A DNA stretch of 64,000 bases from VAXT01 sp963827725 (GTDB taxonomy: Bacteria; Actinomycetota; Thermoleophilia; Gaiellales; Gaiellaceae), in NCBI GenBank assembly GCA_963827725.1, contig CAWHBM010000001.1:992001-1056000 (forward strand). Direction: 5' to 3'. The notes beneath the pieces were generated by a model. It worked only from the letters and a program-made list of their open reading frames with translations. It ran no database searches and was not told the DNA's origin. Both the position numbers and the translations under genes were made by a program. Below, one piece after another: positions 1 to 8,522 of the stretch (position 1 is its first letter; the number at the start of each line of letters is the position of its first letter).

Positions 1-108
1 CGTGGACGGTCGACGCGTTGCGACCCGCTCGGGGCGAGCGTGCGTTGGCAAGCATCGCGGCCTCGTGCGCGCGACGGCACCAGGCGCGGTCCGCTCGAAC
101 GCGCTCCG

Positions 109-813
109 GTGAGACGTGGCTCCCTCGCGGCCCTCGCGCTCGTCCTGCTGGGATCCGGCTGCGGGCACGAGCGCGCGGGCTCGGGGAGCGCCTCGCTCTG
201 GATCACGCGCGACCGTGGCCAGACAGTCGTCCTCGTCGCGACCGTGCCCGCGGGTCTGACTGCGATGGAAGCGCTCGACCGAAAGGCGGACGTCGCGAAA
301 CGCTACGGGGGCCGCTTCGTCCAGTCGATCGATGGCGTCGAGGGCGACATCTCGAAGCGCCGTGACTGGTTCTGGTTCCTGAACGGGATCGAGGCCGACC
401 GGAGCGCGGCCGACTACCGGTTGCGTCCCGGCGACGTCGAGTGGTGGGACTTCCGTTCGTGGAAGGGCGAGATGCGCCAACCCGTCGTCGTCGGCGCCTT
501 CCCGGAGCCCTTCCTGCACGGGTGGGACGGCCAGGTCCGTGAGGTCGCAGTTCGCTACGCCGAGGGGCAGGAGAAAGGCGCACAGGCGATCGGGCGGTTG
601 CTGCGTGCGGGCTCCGTCCGACCCCATTCCGAGCCTGTGCCAGAGGGAGCGAGTGTTTTCTTCCTGGAGACGGTCGGTCCTGCGCGGTTCAACGCGTCGC
701 TCAGGGACTCCGACGGCGCTGCCGATTCGCCGGTCCAGTTCGTGTTCGCCGGCGATGCGGCCGAGCTCGCCCGCAACCCCGCGAAGTTCCGCTTCAAGTA
801 CAGCGTCCCATGA
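109..813 (+). CDS. DUF4430-type lipoprotein, putative ligand-binding half of an ECF uptake system
   Basis: Secreted, lipid-anchored protein of about 234 residues. The GTG at 109 is chosen because it gives a textbook lipoprotein signal (two Arg, then a hydrophobic stretch ending in LGSGC). The mature part holds a DUF4430-like region: an LDRKADVAKRYGG segment, then VEGDISKRRDWFWFLNGIEAD and a WWDFRSW motif. DUF4430 corresponds to the C-terminal beta domain of transcobalamin and intrinsic factor. Its stop overlaps the start of the EcfT gene by 4 bases, and it opens a five-gene unit that ends with a second exported protein. The inferred role is extracellular capture of a vitamin-like ligand for the transporter next door; the ligand is not proven. 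The family assignment is fairly secure, the function is inference. Confidence 0.72.
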   Translation: MRRGSLAALALVLLGSGCGHERAGSGSASLWITRDRGQTVVLVATVPAGLTAMEALDRKADVAKRYGGRFVQSIDGVEGDISKRRDWFWFLNGIEADRSAADYRLRPGDVEWWDFRSWKGEMRQPVVVGAFPEPFLHGWDGQVREVAVRYAEGQEKGAQAIGRLLRAGSVRPHSEPVPEGASVFFLETVGPARFNASLRDSDGAADSPVQFVFAGDAAELARNPAKFRFKYSVP

Positions 814-1505
814 GCCCGGTCCCGGCAGCCGCCTTGCTCGCCTCGCTCGCCGTCCTGGCTCTTGCGACCGAGCGGGCCTGGGTGGTCGCGGCGATCGCAG
901 CCGGCCTCCTCGCGGCGTGCCTCCGGGCGCCCAGAGCGCGGCGATGGGTCTATCTCGCGGGCACCCTCGTCTCCTCGCTCTCGCTCTTCGTGCTCAGCCC
1001 ACTCGTCTCGCACGAGGGGTCGCACGTGCTCTGGGAAGGGCCGACCCTGCCCGTGCTCGGGGTCCTCGACGTGACGAGCGAGGAGCTCGCCACCGCGGGC
1101 ACGCAGGCGCTTCGGCTCGCGGCGGTCGGCCTGGCGTTCGCCGCGTACGTCCTCCTCCTCGACCTCGACGGCCTGCTCCACTCGGCCGGGTTCGCGCGTC
1201 GCTCGGTGCTTGCTGTCGGCATGGCGACACGGCTCGTACCGACCCTCGAGCGAGACGCGGCCGGGCTCGTGGAGGCACTCCGGGGACGTGGGGTGGAGGT
1301 GAACGGTTTCCGGGGACGGGCGCGATTGCTCTCACCGCTCGTCGCCGGCTCGCTCGAGCGCTCCCTCAATCTCGCCGAGGCGATGGAAGCCCGCGGCTTT
1401 GGGCGTCCTGGGCGAACGCGTGCGCCCTCGCCTGCCTGGTCGGGTCTCGATCGCCTGACGATGGCGACGGCCGTTCTGGTCGTGCTGGCGGCGATATGGC
1501 TCTAG
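810..1505 (+). CDS. ecfT: ECF transporter transmembrane coupling protein EcfT
   Basis: Integral membrane T-component of an energy-coupling factor transporter. It links the ATPases to the substrate-binding S-component. The protein has 231 residues with an N-terminal hydrophobic half, then a cytoplasmic coupling region carrying the two expected Arg-Gly motifs: EALRGRG near residue 160 and EAMEARGFG near residue 195. A final membrane segment follows. The ATG at 810 overlaps the stop of the upstream lipoprotein gene (ATGA). The ATPase gene begins inside the last codons of this gene, so all are translationally coupled. Assignment to the EcfT/CbiQ family is secure from motifs and context; substrate specificity is not visible here. 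Confidence 0.85.
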   Translation: MSPVPAAALLASLAVLALATERAWVVAAIAAGLLAACLRAPRARRWVYLAGTLVSSLSLFVLSPLVSHEGSHVLWEGPTLPVLGVLDVTSEELATAGTQALRLAAVGLAFAAYVLLLDLDGLLHSAGFARRSVLAVGMATRLVPTLERDAAGLVEALRGRGVEVNGFRGRARLLSPLVAGSLERSLNLAEAMEARGFGRPGRTRAPSPAWSGLDRLTMATAVLVVLAAIWL

Positions 1506-2845
1506 CCCGGGTCGAGCAGCTGACGTTCTCGTATCCGGACGCGCCGACTCCGTCACTGTCGAACGTCTCGCTTCGCATCGATCCCGGCGAGGTCATCGCG
1601 GTGCTCGGCCCGTCGGGCTCCGGAAAGTCCACGCTGCTGCGAGCGCTCGCCGGCCTCGTCCCGCATTTCCATGGCGGCCGATTCGAGGGGAGGGTCGAGA
1701 TCGACGGCGCAGACACACGTCGCGCCAGCCCGGCCGAGCTAGCGGGGAGGATTGCGTCGCTCTTCCAGGACCCGGAGGACCAGGTCGTCTTCGGGCGCGT
1801 TGCGAACGAGGTCGCCTTCGGCCTCGAGAACGTCGGGACGCCGCCGGAACGCATCTGGCCCCGCGTGCACGGGGCGCTCGCCGAGGCAGGCATCGAGCAC
1901 CTCGCCGAGCGGCGCACAGAAACGCTCTCGGCGGGAGAGCTGCAGCGCGTGTGTCTCGCGTCGGTCCTCGCGCTCGCGCCGGCGCTCCTGCTGCTCGACG
2001 AGCCCACGTCACAGCTCGACCCGGAAGGAGCCGAGGCGCTTCTCGATCTCGCCGTCGAGCTCGACAGCGCCGTGGTCGTCTCCGAGCAGCGACCGGCAAT
2101 GCCGCTCGAGCGCTGCGACCGCGTGCTCTTCCTCGAAGCGGGCCGCGTTCTGCTCGACGCTCCGCGCGCCCAGGCGCTGGAGTGGCTGGCCGCGAACCGT
2201 CCCGGGTACCTGCCGGGACACTCGGCGCCGCTCGGCCTGGAGGAAGCCGACGGCGAAGAGCTCTGCCGGTTGGAGGACGTCACCTACAGCTACCTCGAAG
2301 AGCCGGTCCTGCGAGGAGCTTCGCTCACGCTTCGCCGTGGCGAGGTCGTGGCCCTCACGGGGCGAAACGGGATCGGGAAGACGACGCTCGCGAAGATCGC
2401 GGCGGGGCTGCTGGAGGCCGAGCACGGAACCGTGGTGCGCCGTGGGCGAGCGGGCTACCTCTCGCAGGATCCGGGGCGCTACCTGGTCACGGATCGCGTC
2501 GAGGACGAGGTCGCGCTCGCGGTCGACGGCGACCTCGGCCGGGCTCGCCGCGCACTCGCCGAGCTCGACCTGGCGGGGTTCGAGACGAGGCATCCTCGCG
2601 ACCTCTCCAGCGGGGAGCGCGAGCGCCTCGCTCTTGCTTGCGTGCTCGTCGCCGACCCCGACATCCTGATTCTCGACGAGCCGACCCGGGGGGTCGATCC
2701 TCCGCGCAAGGCCGAGCTCGCGGATCTGATCCGCCGAGAGGCGTCGCATCGCGCGACGCTCGTCGTCACGCACGATCTCGTCTTCGCGGGCGAGGTCGCC
2801 GACCGCGGCGTGGAGCTCGGCGTGCAGGAGCCGGCCTATGTCTAG
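1496..2845 (+). CDS. ECF transporter ATPase, fused double ABC domain
   Basis: ATP-hydrolysing subunit in which two EcfA-type ABC domains are joined in one 449-residue chain. Domain 1 (residues 1-225) has Walker A GPSGSGKST, signature LSAGELQR and Walker B LLLLDEPTSQLDP. Domain 2 (about 250-449) has Walker A GRNGIGKTT, signature LSSGERER and Walker B ILILDEPTRGVDP. The start at ATG 1496 matches the usual N-terminus of the family; the frame stays open far upstream but that part is a shadow of ecfT. The gene overlaps ecfT by 10 bases and the S-component gene by 8 bases. Both ATP sites look intact. Fusion of the two ATPases is common in actinobacterial ECF systems. Confidence 0.88.
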   Translation: MALARVEQLTFSYPDAPTPSLSNVSLRIDPGEVIAVLGPSGSGKSTLLRALAGLVPHFHGGRFEGRVEIDGADTRRASPAELAGRIASLFQDPEDQVVFGRVANEVAFGLENVGTPPERIWPRVHGALAEAGIEHLAERRTETLSAGELQRVCLASVLALAPALLLLDEPTSQLDPEGAEALLDLAVELDSAVVVSEQRPAMPLERCDRVLFLEAGRVLLDAPRAQALEWLAANRPGYLPGHSAPLGLEEADGEELCRLEDVTYSYLEEPVLRGASLTLRRGEVVALTGRNGIGKTTLAKIAAGLLEAEHGTVVRRGRAGYLSQDPGRYLVTDRVEDEVALAVDGDLGRARRALAELDLAGFETRHPRDLSSGERERLALACVLVADPDILILDEPTRGVDPPRKAELADLIRREASHRATLVVTHDLVFAGEVADRGVELGVQEPAYV

Positions 2846-3539
2846 GCTGGCCGCGCTGGTCGCCGGTGGTGCCGCGGTCGCATCGGCCGCGTGGGTCGCC
2901 GTCGCCCCGGAGCACTCTGGCCTGCCGCTGCTGCTCGCCGCCGTGGGGCTCATCGTCGTCGGTGCGGCGTGGCTGGAGACGGGCACCAGCGCCTCGAAGG
3001 AGATCGTGCTCGTCGCGACCCTCGCGGCGGTCGCCGCAGCCGGCCGCGTGCTCTTCGTCGCGATTCCGGGCGTCCAGCCCGTGACGGTGATCGCGGTCGC
3101 AACGGGCGCCGCACTCGGGGCGAGGGCCGGCTTCGCCACCGGTGCGCTCGCCGCGCTTGCGTCGAACTTCTTCCTCGGCCAGGGCCCGTGGACTCCGTGG
3201 CAGATGCTGGGCTGGGGGGCGTGCGGGCTTGCTGGGGCAGCCCTTGCACGCGTGGTCCGGCACCGCGTTGCATTTGCCGCGGTGTGCTTCGTGCTCGGGT
3301 TCGCGTTCAGCGCGATGATGGACCTCTGGTTCTGGGTCGCCTTCTGGCCGCACACATGGCAGGCGCTCGCGGTCGTCATGGGCCAGGGCATCTGGTACGA
3401 GGCCGCCCACGCCGTTGGAAATGTCGTGATCGCGCTTGCGATCGGGCCTGAGCTGAGACGCCTGCTGGAGCGCTATGCCCGCAGGCTCAGGACGGAGGTC
3501 GTGTGGGCTTCAAGCTCGCCCTCGCCGCTGCGTCGGTAG
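2838..3539 (+). CDS. ECF transporter S-component-like membrane protein
   Basis: Hydrophobic protein of 233 residues with about six membrane segments, placed directly after the T and A components. That is where the substrate-binding S-component is expected. The central stretch around residues 78-135 (an Ala/Gly-rich helix, then NFFLGQGPWTPWQMLGWG) is typical of S-components that use Gly/Ala-rich helices to dock EcfT. The C-terminal tail is cytoplasmic and Arg-rich. It overlaps the ATPase gene by 8 bases and the following secreted-protein gene by 37 bases. Specificity cannot be read directly. The flanking transcobalamin-like exported proteins suggest a corrinoid or other large vitamin, which is inference. 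Confidence 0.72.
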   Translation: MSRLAALVAGGAAVASAAWVAVAPEHSGLPLLLAAVGLIVVGAAWLETGTSASKEIVLVATLAAVAAAGRVLFVAIPGVQPVTVIAVATGAALGARAGFATGALAALASNFFLGQGPWTPWQMLGWGACGLAGAALARVVRHRVAFAAVCFVLGFAFSAMMDLWFWVAFWPHTWQALAVVMGQGIWYEAAHAVGNVVIALAIGPELRRLLERYARRLRTEVVWASSSPSPLRR

Positions 3540-4312
3540 CGCTTGCCGCCTCTCCGAGCGGCTACGTGGCGTCCCACCAGCAGCCGGACGGCGGGTTCGC
3601 CGAGCCCGGCGGCCAGTCCGACCCCGCCCTGACCGCGTGGGCGACTCTCGGCCTCGTCGCCTCGGGCCAGAAGCCCTCGGGCCCTGCGGCGGAGTACCTT
3701 GCGGGCAAGCCCGTCTCGGGCGCGACGAATCTCGCTCTGCGGATCCTCGCGCTCGACGCGCTCGGGCGGGACACGAGCTCGGAGGTCGCGCGACTCGAAG
3801 GGCTGCGGCGGCCGGACGGGAGGATCGGCTCGCTCGTCAACTCCACGATCTGGGGCGTCCTTGCCCTGCGGGCTGCGGACCGGCCCGCGAAGGCGAGCAT
3901 CAAGTACCTCCTTCGCGCCCAGCACCGCAACGGCGGCTGGGCCTGGTACCCGCGCGGCGCCCCGGACTCGAACGACACGGCAGCCGCGGTCCAGGCACTG
4001 CGCGCGGGCGGTGTCGGAGCTCGGTCACGGCCGATCCGCCGGGCGGTCGCGTACCTCCGTGGCGTGCAGCGCGCAGACGGCGGCTTCCCGCTCGTCAAGG
4101 GACGTGCGTCGGATGCCCAGTCGACCGCCTGGGCGATCCAGGCATTCGTGGCGGCGCGCCGCGACCCCGGGCGAGCGTCGTTCCGCTACCTGGCCAAGCT
4201 TCGCCGCTCCGACGGCAGCTACCGCTACTCGAAGAGCTACGCGACGACCCCGGTCTGGGTCACGTCCCAGGTGCTACCTGCCCTCGCTCGGAAGCCTTTC
4301 CCGCTCCGTTAG
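3503..4312 (+). CDS. secreted prenyltransferase/squalene-cyclase-like repeat protein (alpha/alpha barrel)
   Basis: Exported protein of 269 residues. GTG 3503 sits behind a GGAGG at 3494-3498 and gives a short signal-like hydrophobic N-terminus. The rest is built from repeats with the QW-like signature of alpha/alpha-barrel proteins: QQPDGGF, RPDGRIG, HRNGGWAW, QRADGGF and RSDGSYRY, spaced about 50 residues apart. No DxDD cyclase acid motif is seen, so a binding role is more likely than terpene chemistry. The N-terminal domain of transcobalamin and intrinsic factor has the same fold type. The other half of that architecture (DUF4430) is the first gene of this unit. Being last in the operon and overlapping the S-component gene supports a role in ligand delivery. 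Confidence 0.7.
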   Translation: MGFKLALAAASVALAASPSGYVASHQQPDGGFAEPGGQSDPALTAWATLGLVASGQKPSGPAAEYLAGKPVSGATNLALRILALDALGRDTSSEVARLEGLRRPDGRIGSLVNSTIWGVLALRAADRPAKASIKYLLRAQHRNGGWAWYPRGAPDSNDTAAAVQALRAGGVGARSRPIRRAVAYLRGVQRADGGFPLVKGRASDAQSTAWAIQAFVAARRDPGRASFRYLAKLRRSDGSYRYSKSYATTPVWVTSQVLPALARKPFPLR

Positions 4313-4321
4313 TCTCGCCGG

Positions 4322-5044
4322 ATGGCCGGGCGAGTCACGGCGTCCATCATCACGATCGGTAACGAGCTGCTCGCCGGCGACACCGTCAACACCAATGCCG
4401 CCTGGCTCGCGCAGCAGCTCGAGGAGCTGGGCGTCGGGGTGACGCTGATGGCCTCGCTGCCCGACGAGGTGGAGCGCATAGCCGAGTTCGTGCGCACGGA
4501 AGCTCAGCGCGCCGACATCGTCATCGTCACGGGCGGGCTCGGCGGCACTCCGGACGACGTCACCCGCGAGGCGATGGCCGCTGCGTTCGAAGCGCCACAG
4601 GACGAGGTCGTCGAGCTGGCGGAGCGACTGCGCGCCCGGTTTCCGGCGGACCCGGAGTACGCGGCGCGCTGGGCGAACCTGCCCGGTGGCGCCCGGCCGC
4701 TCGAGAACCCGCTCGGCGGAGCACCGGGGTTCGTCGTCGGCAACGTCTACGTGCTCCCCGGGCTGCCCGCCGAGATGAAGGCGATGTTCGGGACGGTCAC
4801 CTCCGAGCTGCAAACGGAGACGCCGATCACGTCGTGGCGCCGCGTCTACGAGACGACCGAGGCGCGCATCGTCGGAGTGCTCGAGGCGATGGGCGGCCGC
4901 TATCCGGGTGTGCTCGTCGGCTCGTATCCGAAGTTCCACGTCGACGGCGCAACGGTCGAGGTCGTCGTCAAGTCGTCCGATCCGGCTGCGCTGGAAGCAG
5001 CCGTGGCCTGGATCGAGCAGGCGCTGGACGAAGCGACGCGCTAG
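4322..5044 (+). CDS. cinA: CinA-like molybdopterin-binding-fold protein
   Basis: Soluble protein of 240 residues matching the N-terminal MoCF (MoaB/MogA-like) domain of competence/damage-inducible protein CinA. It opens with SIITIGNELLAGDTVNTNAAW and has the VTGGLGGTPDD motif near residue 65. A second conserved stretch, PGFVVGNVYVLPGLPAEM, lies near residue 140. In other bacteria this domain has nucleotide-pyrophosphatase (ADP-ribose/NAD-related) activity. The usual C-terminal amidohydrolase (PncC) domain is absent, so this is a stand-alone short form. It starts 9 bases after the preceding secreted-protein gene and its stop overlaps the stop of the convergent cupin gene. Confidence 0.85.
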   Translation: MAGRVTASIITIGNELLAGDTVNTNAAWLAQQLEELGVGVTLMASLPDEVERIAEFVRTEAQRADIVIVTGGLGGTPDDVTREAMAAAFEAPQDEVVELAERLRARFPADPEYAARWANLPGGARPLENPLGGAPGFVVGNVYVLPGLPAEMKAMFGTVTSELQTETPITSWRRVYETTEARIVGVLEAMGGRYPGVLVGSYPKFHVDGATVEVVVKSSDPAALEAAVAWIEQALDEATR

Positions 5045-5400
5045 AGGCTGTCCGGGTCGGCCAGGTGGCCGTCTCGGCCCACGTAGCCGTCTTTCGCACC
5101 GACGACGAACATGACCAGGTCCTCGTCGCCGACGCTCGTAATTCGGCGGGGCGTCGTCGACTCGATGTGACCGACACCTCCGGGCCCGAGCTCGTGTGTC
5201 TCGCCGCCGACCTCGAAGCGCGCCCGGCCGCGGTGGACGAAGTAGACCTCGTCCTGCTCGTCGTGGTAGTGGGGCCTGCCGACGACACCCGGGGCAAGCA
5301 CGAGCACGTTCACGCCGAACGCGGTCACGCCTAGCTCCTGGCGCACCTTGCGGAAGACGCCGTCGCCCATGTCGTCGATCGATCCGAACGAGTAGCCCAT
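5041..5400 (-). CDS. cupin-domain protein
   Basis: Small beta-barrel protein of 119 residues. The cupin metal motifs are visible: GRPHYHDEQDEVYFVHRG (motif 1, with two His and Glu) and GPGGVGHIES (motif 2 region with His). ATG at 5400 is chosen because it starts at the natural cupin N-terminus (GYSFGSIDDMG). The catalytic or sensory role is not predictable; many such single-domain cupins bind metals or small acids. It is convergent with cinA (their stop codons overlap) and divergent from the PadR regulator gene, with about 50 bases between the starts. It may therefore share control with that regulator. Confidence 0.75.
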   Translation of the reverse strand: MGYSFGSIDDMGDGVFRKVRQELGVTAFGVNVLVLAPGVVGRPHYHDEQDEVYFVHRGRARFEVGGETHELGPGGVGHIESTTPRRITSVGDEDLVMFVVGAKDGYVGRDGHLADPDSL

Positions 5401-5441
5401 CGGTTCGGGCTTGACGTTACACCGTAGAACGCCTAGACTGG

Positions 5442-5466
5442 CAATACTTTGCGATCCGAGGTATTG
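5442..5466. promoter_or_regulatory. inverted repeat over the padR start codon
   Basis: CAATAC at 5442-5447 and GTATTG at 5461-5466 form a perfect 6-base inverted repeat with 13 bases between the arms. The TTG start of the PadR gene at 5449 lies inside it. PadR dimers bind short inverted repeats near their own promoters, so this is a plausible autoregulatory operator on a leaderless transcript. Inferred from position and symmetry only. Confidence 0.35.
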
Positions 5467-5763
5467 AAAGGTCACGTCGATCTTCTCCTCCTGGCAACGC
5501 TGCGCCGCGGCCCGTTGCACGGCTACGCGGTAGTCGAGGAGCTTCGCGGGACGAGCGCCGGGGCCTTCGACCTCGCCGAGGGGACGGTGTACCCGGCCCT
5601 GTACCGACTGGAAGCCGCCGGCCTGCTGTCGAGTACCTGGTCGACGGCATCCGGGCGCCGCCGGCGCACTTACCGCCTGACGACGCGCGGACGGGCCAAG
5701 CTTGCCAAGGAGAGGAGCGAATGGCGACAGTTTGCGGAAGCGATGACGGAGGTCGTCGCGTGA
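5449..5763 (+). CDS. PadR-family transcriptional regulator
   Basis: Winged-helix DNA-binding protein of 104 residues. The PadR hallmark is clear: GPLHGYAVVEEL near residue 24, then AEGTVYPALYRLEAAGLL and YRLTTRGRAKL in the wing. TTG 5449 is taken as the start because the family usually begins with a short MRxxVLKGHLDLLLL segment, which this start gives. No ribosome-binding site is visible upstream, so the message may be leaderless. Its stop overlaps the start of the next gene (GTGA), a HAAS-type membrane protein. PadR/HAAS pairs are common in Gram-positive and actinobacterial genomes and usually act together in envelope or stress control. Confidence 0.9.
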   Translation: MRSEVLKGHVDLLLLATLRRGPLHGYAVVEELRGTSAGAFDLAEGTVYPALYRLEAAGLLSSTWSTASGRRRRTYRLTTRGRAKLAKERSEWRQFAEAMTEVVA

Positions 5764-6389
5764 TCGATCTCTACCTCGACGACCTCGCCGCCGAGCTTGC
5801 CTTCCACGGCATCCGCGGGCGAAGGGCCGCCCGCCTGCGCGCGGAGGCGCGCGACCACCTGCTCGAGCTCGCCGTCGACCACGGCGAGGAAGAGGCAGTC
5901 GCACGATTCGGCTCGCCGCGGACACTTGCGGTGGAAGCCGCTCGGGCCGCGCACCCGGTGATGCTCTTCCGTGCCGCGCTCGTCTTCCTTGCCGCGCTGC
6001 CGTTCTTCGTGCTGCCGCTCTACGCGATTCCCGAAAACACATTGCCGCCTGCACCGTGGGACGCGCGCCCCGATTACCTGACGTGGAAGCTCTACGTCGC
6101 CAACGGTGCCTTCGGGGTCGCCGTGCTGGCCGCGTTGGTAGCGGTCGCCGCGGCCTGGCGGCGTTGGAGGCGCACGACCTTCGTCGCACTGACCGTCGCC
6201 GGTGGTTTCCTCGCCGCGAGTGTCGTGGTCGGAGCAATCGGCGCAATCCAGTGGGCGCAGGCTGTGCCTGGAGCAGGCACGACGCTGGCTCTCACCCTCG
6301 CCACGAGCGCATTCCTGGGGTCACTGGCGGCGGCGTCGCTAGCATCGGCACAGCGTGTCCATCGCCTCGCCCGAGACCTACCTCGATGA
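5760..6389 (+). CDS. HAAS-domain membrane protein paired with PadR
   Basis: Protein of 209 residues. The N-terminal 65 residues are a charged helical segment (IDLYLDDLAAELAFHGIRGRR, then RARDHLLELAVDHGEEEAVARFG) typical of the HAAS/DUF1700-like domain found next to PadR regulators. Four hydrophobic membrane segments follow. GTG 5760 is used because it overlaps the PadR stop and has GGAGG at 5748-5752. The C-terminus overlaps the start of the helicase gene by 35 bases. Its function is unknown; by analogy it may be the membrane-side partner or target of the PadR regulator. Confidence 0.75.
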   Translation: MIDLYLDDLAAELAFHGIRGRRAARLRAEARDHLLELAVDHGEEEAVARFGSPRTLAVEAARAAHPVMLFRAALVFLAALPFFVLPLYAIPENTLPPAPWDARPDYLTWKLYVANGAFGVAVLAALVAVAAAWRRWRRTTFVALTVAGGFLAASVVVGAIGAIQWAQAVPGAGTTLALTLATSAFLGSLAAASLASAQRVHRLARDLPR

Positions 6390-8502
6390 TCTCAATCCCG
6401 CGCAGCGGGACGCAGTTCTCACGACCGAGGGCCCGCTGCTCGTCGTCGCCGGGGCCGGCTCCGGCAAGACGCGCGTCCTCACGCACCGCGTCGCGCACCT
6501 GATCAACGCCTGCGGGGTGAAGCCGCAGGAGATCCTCGCGATCACGTTCACGAACAAGGCCGCGGGCGAGATGCGCGAGCGGCTCGAGGACATGCTCGGC
6601 GGCGTCGCGCGCGCGATCTGGATCCTGACCTTTCACGCCGCCTGCGGGCGCATCCTCCGCCGCGAGGCGGCCCGGCTCGGCTACCGCTCGAACTTCACGA
6701 TCTACGACCAGGCCGACCAGGTCCGGCTGACGAAGGCCGTCCTCGAGGAGCTCGACCGCGACCCGAAGCGCTTCGTCCCGCGCGGCATCCACGCGCAGAT
6801 CTCGACCGCGAAGAACAATCTCGTCTCGCCGGAGGAGTACGCCAAGCGCGTCTCGTCGTTCTACGACCAGACGGTCGCGGACGCGTATGCCCTCTACCAG
6901 CGGCGGCTCTTCGCCTCGAACGCGCTCGACTTCGACGACATGCTCTTCCTCACGGTTCGGCTGCTCGAGAACTTCCCCGAGGCGAAGGAGAAGTGGTCGA
7001 ACGCGTTCCGCTACATCCTCGTCGACGAGTACCAGGACACGAACCACGCGCAGTACCGCCTGCTCCAGCTCCTGGCCGAAAAGCACAAGAACCTTTTCGC
7101 CGTGGGCGATCCGGACCAGTCGATTTACGCCTTCCGCGGCGCCGACATCCGCAACATCATGGAGTTCGAGGCCGACTTCCCCGGCACTCGCGTGATCCCG
7201 CTCGAGCAGAACTACCGCTCGACGAACACGATCCTGCGCGGCTCGAACGCCGTGATCGCGAACAACCGCGAGCGCAAGCCGAAGGAGCTCTGGTCGGAGC
7301 TGGGGGAGGGAGACCCGATCCGCGTCCTCGAGGTCGAGGACGAGCACGCGGAGGCGCGCTTCGTCGCCGTCGAGATCGCCCGCCTCGTCGAGGAGGGCTT
7401 GAACGGCTCCGAGATCGCGGTCTTCTACCGCATGAACGCGCAATCCCGAGTGCTGGAAGACGTGCTCGTCCGGCAGGCGGTCGCCTACCAGGTGGTCGGC
7501 GGGCCCCGGTTCTACGAGCGGGCCGAGATCAAGGACGTGATCGCCTACCTGCAGGTGCTCGACAACCCGTACGACGCGGTCTCGCTGATGCGGGTCGCGA
7601 ACCGCCCGCGCCGCGGGATCGGCGACACCTCGATCGCACGGCTCCAGACCTACGCGGACTCTCGCGGGATCTCGCTGTGGGAGGCGACCGAGTTCCCCGA
7701 GGAGGCCGGAGTGGGGGCGGCGCCGCTGCGCGCCGTGCAGGGCCTCCGGACGCTGCTCCAGTCGCTGATGGCCGGCGCGATGGAGCTGACCGTGCCCGAG
7801 CTCGTGCAGCGCGTGCTCGAGCGCAGCGGCTACCTCGACGCGCTCGAAGCCGAGCGGACGATCGAGTCGCAGGGCCGCATGGAGAACCTGCAGGAGCTCG
7901 TCGGCGCGGCGCAGGAGTACCAGGCGGCCGCCGACGAGCCGAGCCTCTCCCACTTCCTGCAGGAGATCTCGCTCTTCTCCGACCAGGACGCGATCCGGGG
8001 CGAGCAGAGCCTCGTCACGCTGATGACGCTTCACAACGCGAAGGGGCTCGAGTTCCGCGCCGTCTTCATGATCGGGATGGAGGAGGGGATCTTCCCGCAC
8101 TCCCGCTCGCTCGAGGAGGCGATGCTCGAGGAGGAGCGACGGCTCGCGTACGTCGGGATGACGCGTGCCCGGGAGCGGCTGACGCTCACTCACGCGTCGC
8201 AGCGGTCGCTCTGGGGGAACCGGAACTACAACCTGCCCTCGCGGTTCCTCGACGAGCTGCCCGAGGAGGGCGTCGAGCGCGAGCGGCTGCGTCCGACGTC
8301 GTGGACGGGCTACGGCGCCCGGGCGGTTGCGCCGCGCACGGACGTCCCGGATCTCTCTACCGGCGACAACGTGAAGCATGGGACGCTCGGCGAAGGCGTC
8401 GTCACGGGAATCGACGGGGGCGGTGTCGTCACCGTCCGCTTCGCCGACGGAATCGAGCGGCGCCTGATGCTCGAGTACGCACCGCTCGAGCGGATTCCGT
8501 AG
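6355..8502 (+). CDS. pcrA: ATP-dependent DNA helicase of the UvrD/PcrA/Rep family
   Basis: Superfamily 1A 3'-5' DNA helicase of 715 residues, acting in nucleotide-excision repair and clearance of proteins from DNA. Seen in order: the Q-like motif LNPAQRDAV, Walker A AGAGSGKT at residues 32-39, ITFTNKAAGEM (Ia), DEYQDTN (II) near 227, GDPDQSIYAFRGA (III), QNYRST (IV), a late VTLMTLHNAKGLEF (V) and VGMTRARERL (VI). The C-terminus has a Tudor-like segment (GDNVKHGTLGEGVV ... VRFADG), as in PcrA of Gram-positives. All motifs are intact. The start is GTG 6355, inside the end of the HAAS gene. Confidence 0.95.
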   Translation: MSIASPETYLDDLNPAQRDAVLTTEGPLLVVAGAGSGKTRVLTHRVAHLINACGVKPQEILAITFTNKAAGEMRERLEDMLGGVARAIWILTFHAACGRILRREAARLGYRSNFTIYDQADQVRLTKAVLEELDRDPKRFVPRGIHAQISTAKNNLVSPEEYAKRVSSFYDQTVADAYALYQRRLFASNALDFDDMLFLTVRLLENFPEAKEKWSNAFRYILVDEYQDTNHAQYRLLQLLAEKHKNLFAVGDPDQSIYAFRGADIRNIMEFEADFPGTRVIPLEQNYRSTNTILRGSNAVIANNRERKPKELWSELGEGDPIRVLEVEDEHAEARFVAVEIARLVEEGLNGSEIAVFYRMNAQSRVLEDVLVRQAVAYQVVGGPRFYERAEIKDVIAYLQVLDNPYDAVSLMRVANRPRRGIGDTSIARLQTYADSRGISLWEATEFPEEAGVGAAPLRAVQGLRTLLQSLMAGAMELTVPELVQRVLERSGYLDALEAERTIESQGRMENLQELVGAAQEYQAAADEPSLSHFLQEISLFSDQDAIRGEQSLVTLMTLHNAKGLEFRAVFMIGMEEGIFPHSRSLEEAMLEEERRLAYVGMTRARERLTLTHASQRSLWGNRNYNLPSRFLDELPEEGVERERLRPTSWTGYGARAVAPRTDVPDLSTGDNVKHGTLGEGVVTGIDGGGVVTVRFADGIERRLMLEYAPLERIP

Positions 8503-8522
8503 CTAGGCTCGGTCGTATCGCC

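Noticed and set aside
539..1495. Long upstream extension of the ECF ATPase frame
   Set aside because: It is open only because of high GC; its codons read as Arg-rich shadow of the ecfT gene, and the family N-terminus is at 1496.
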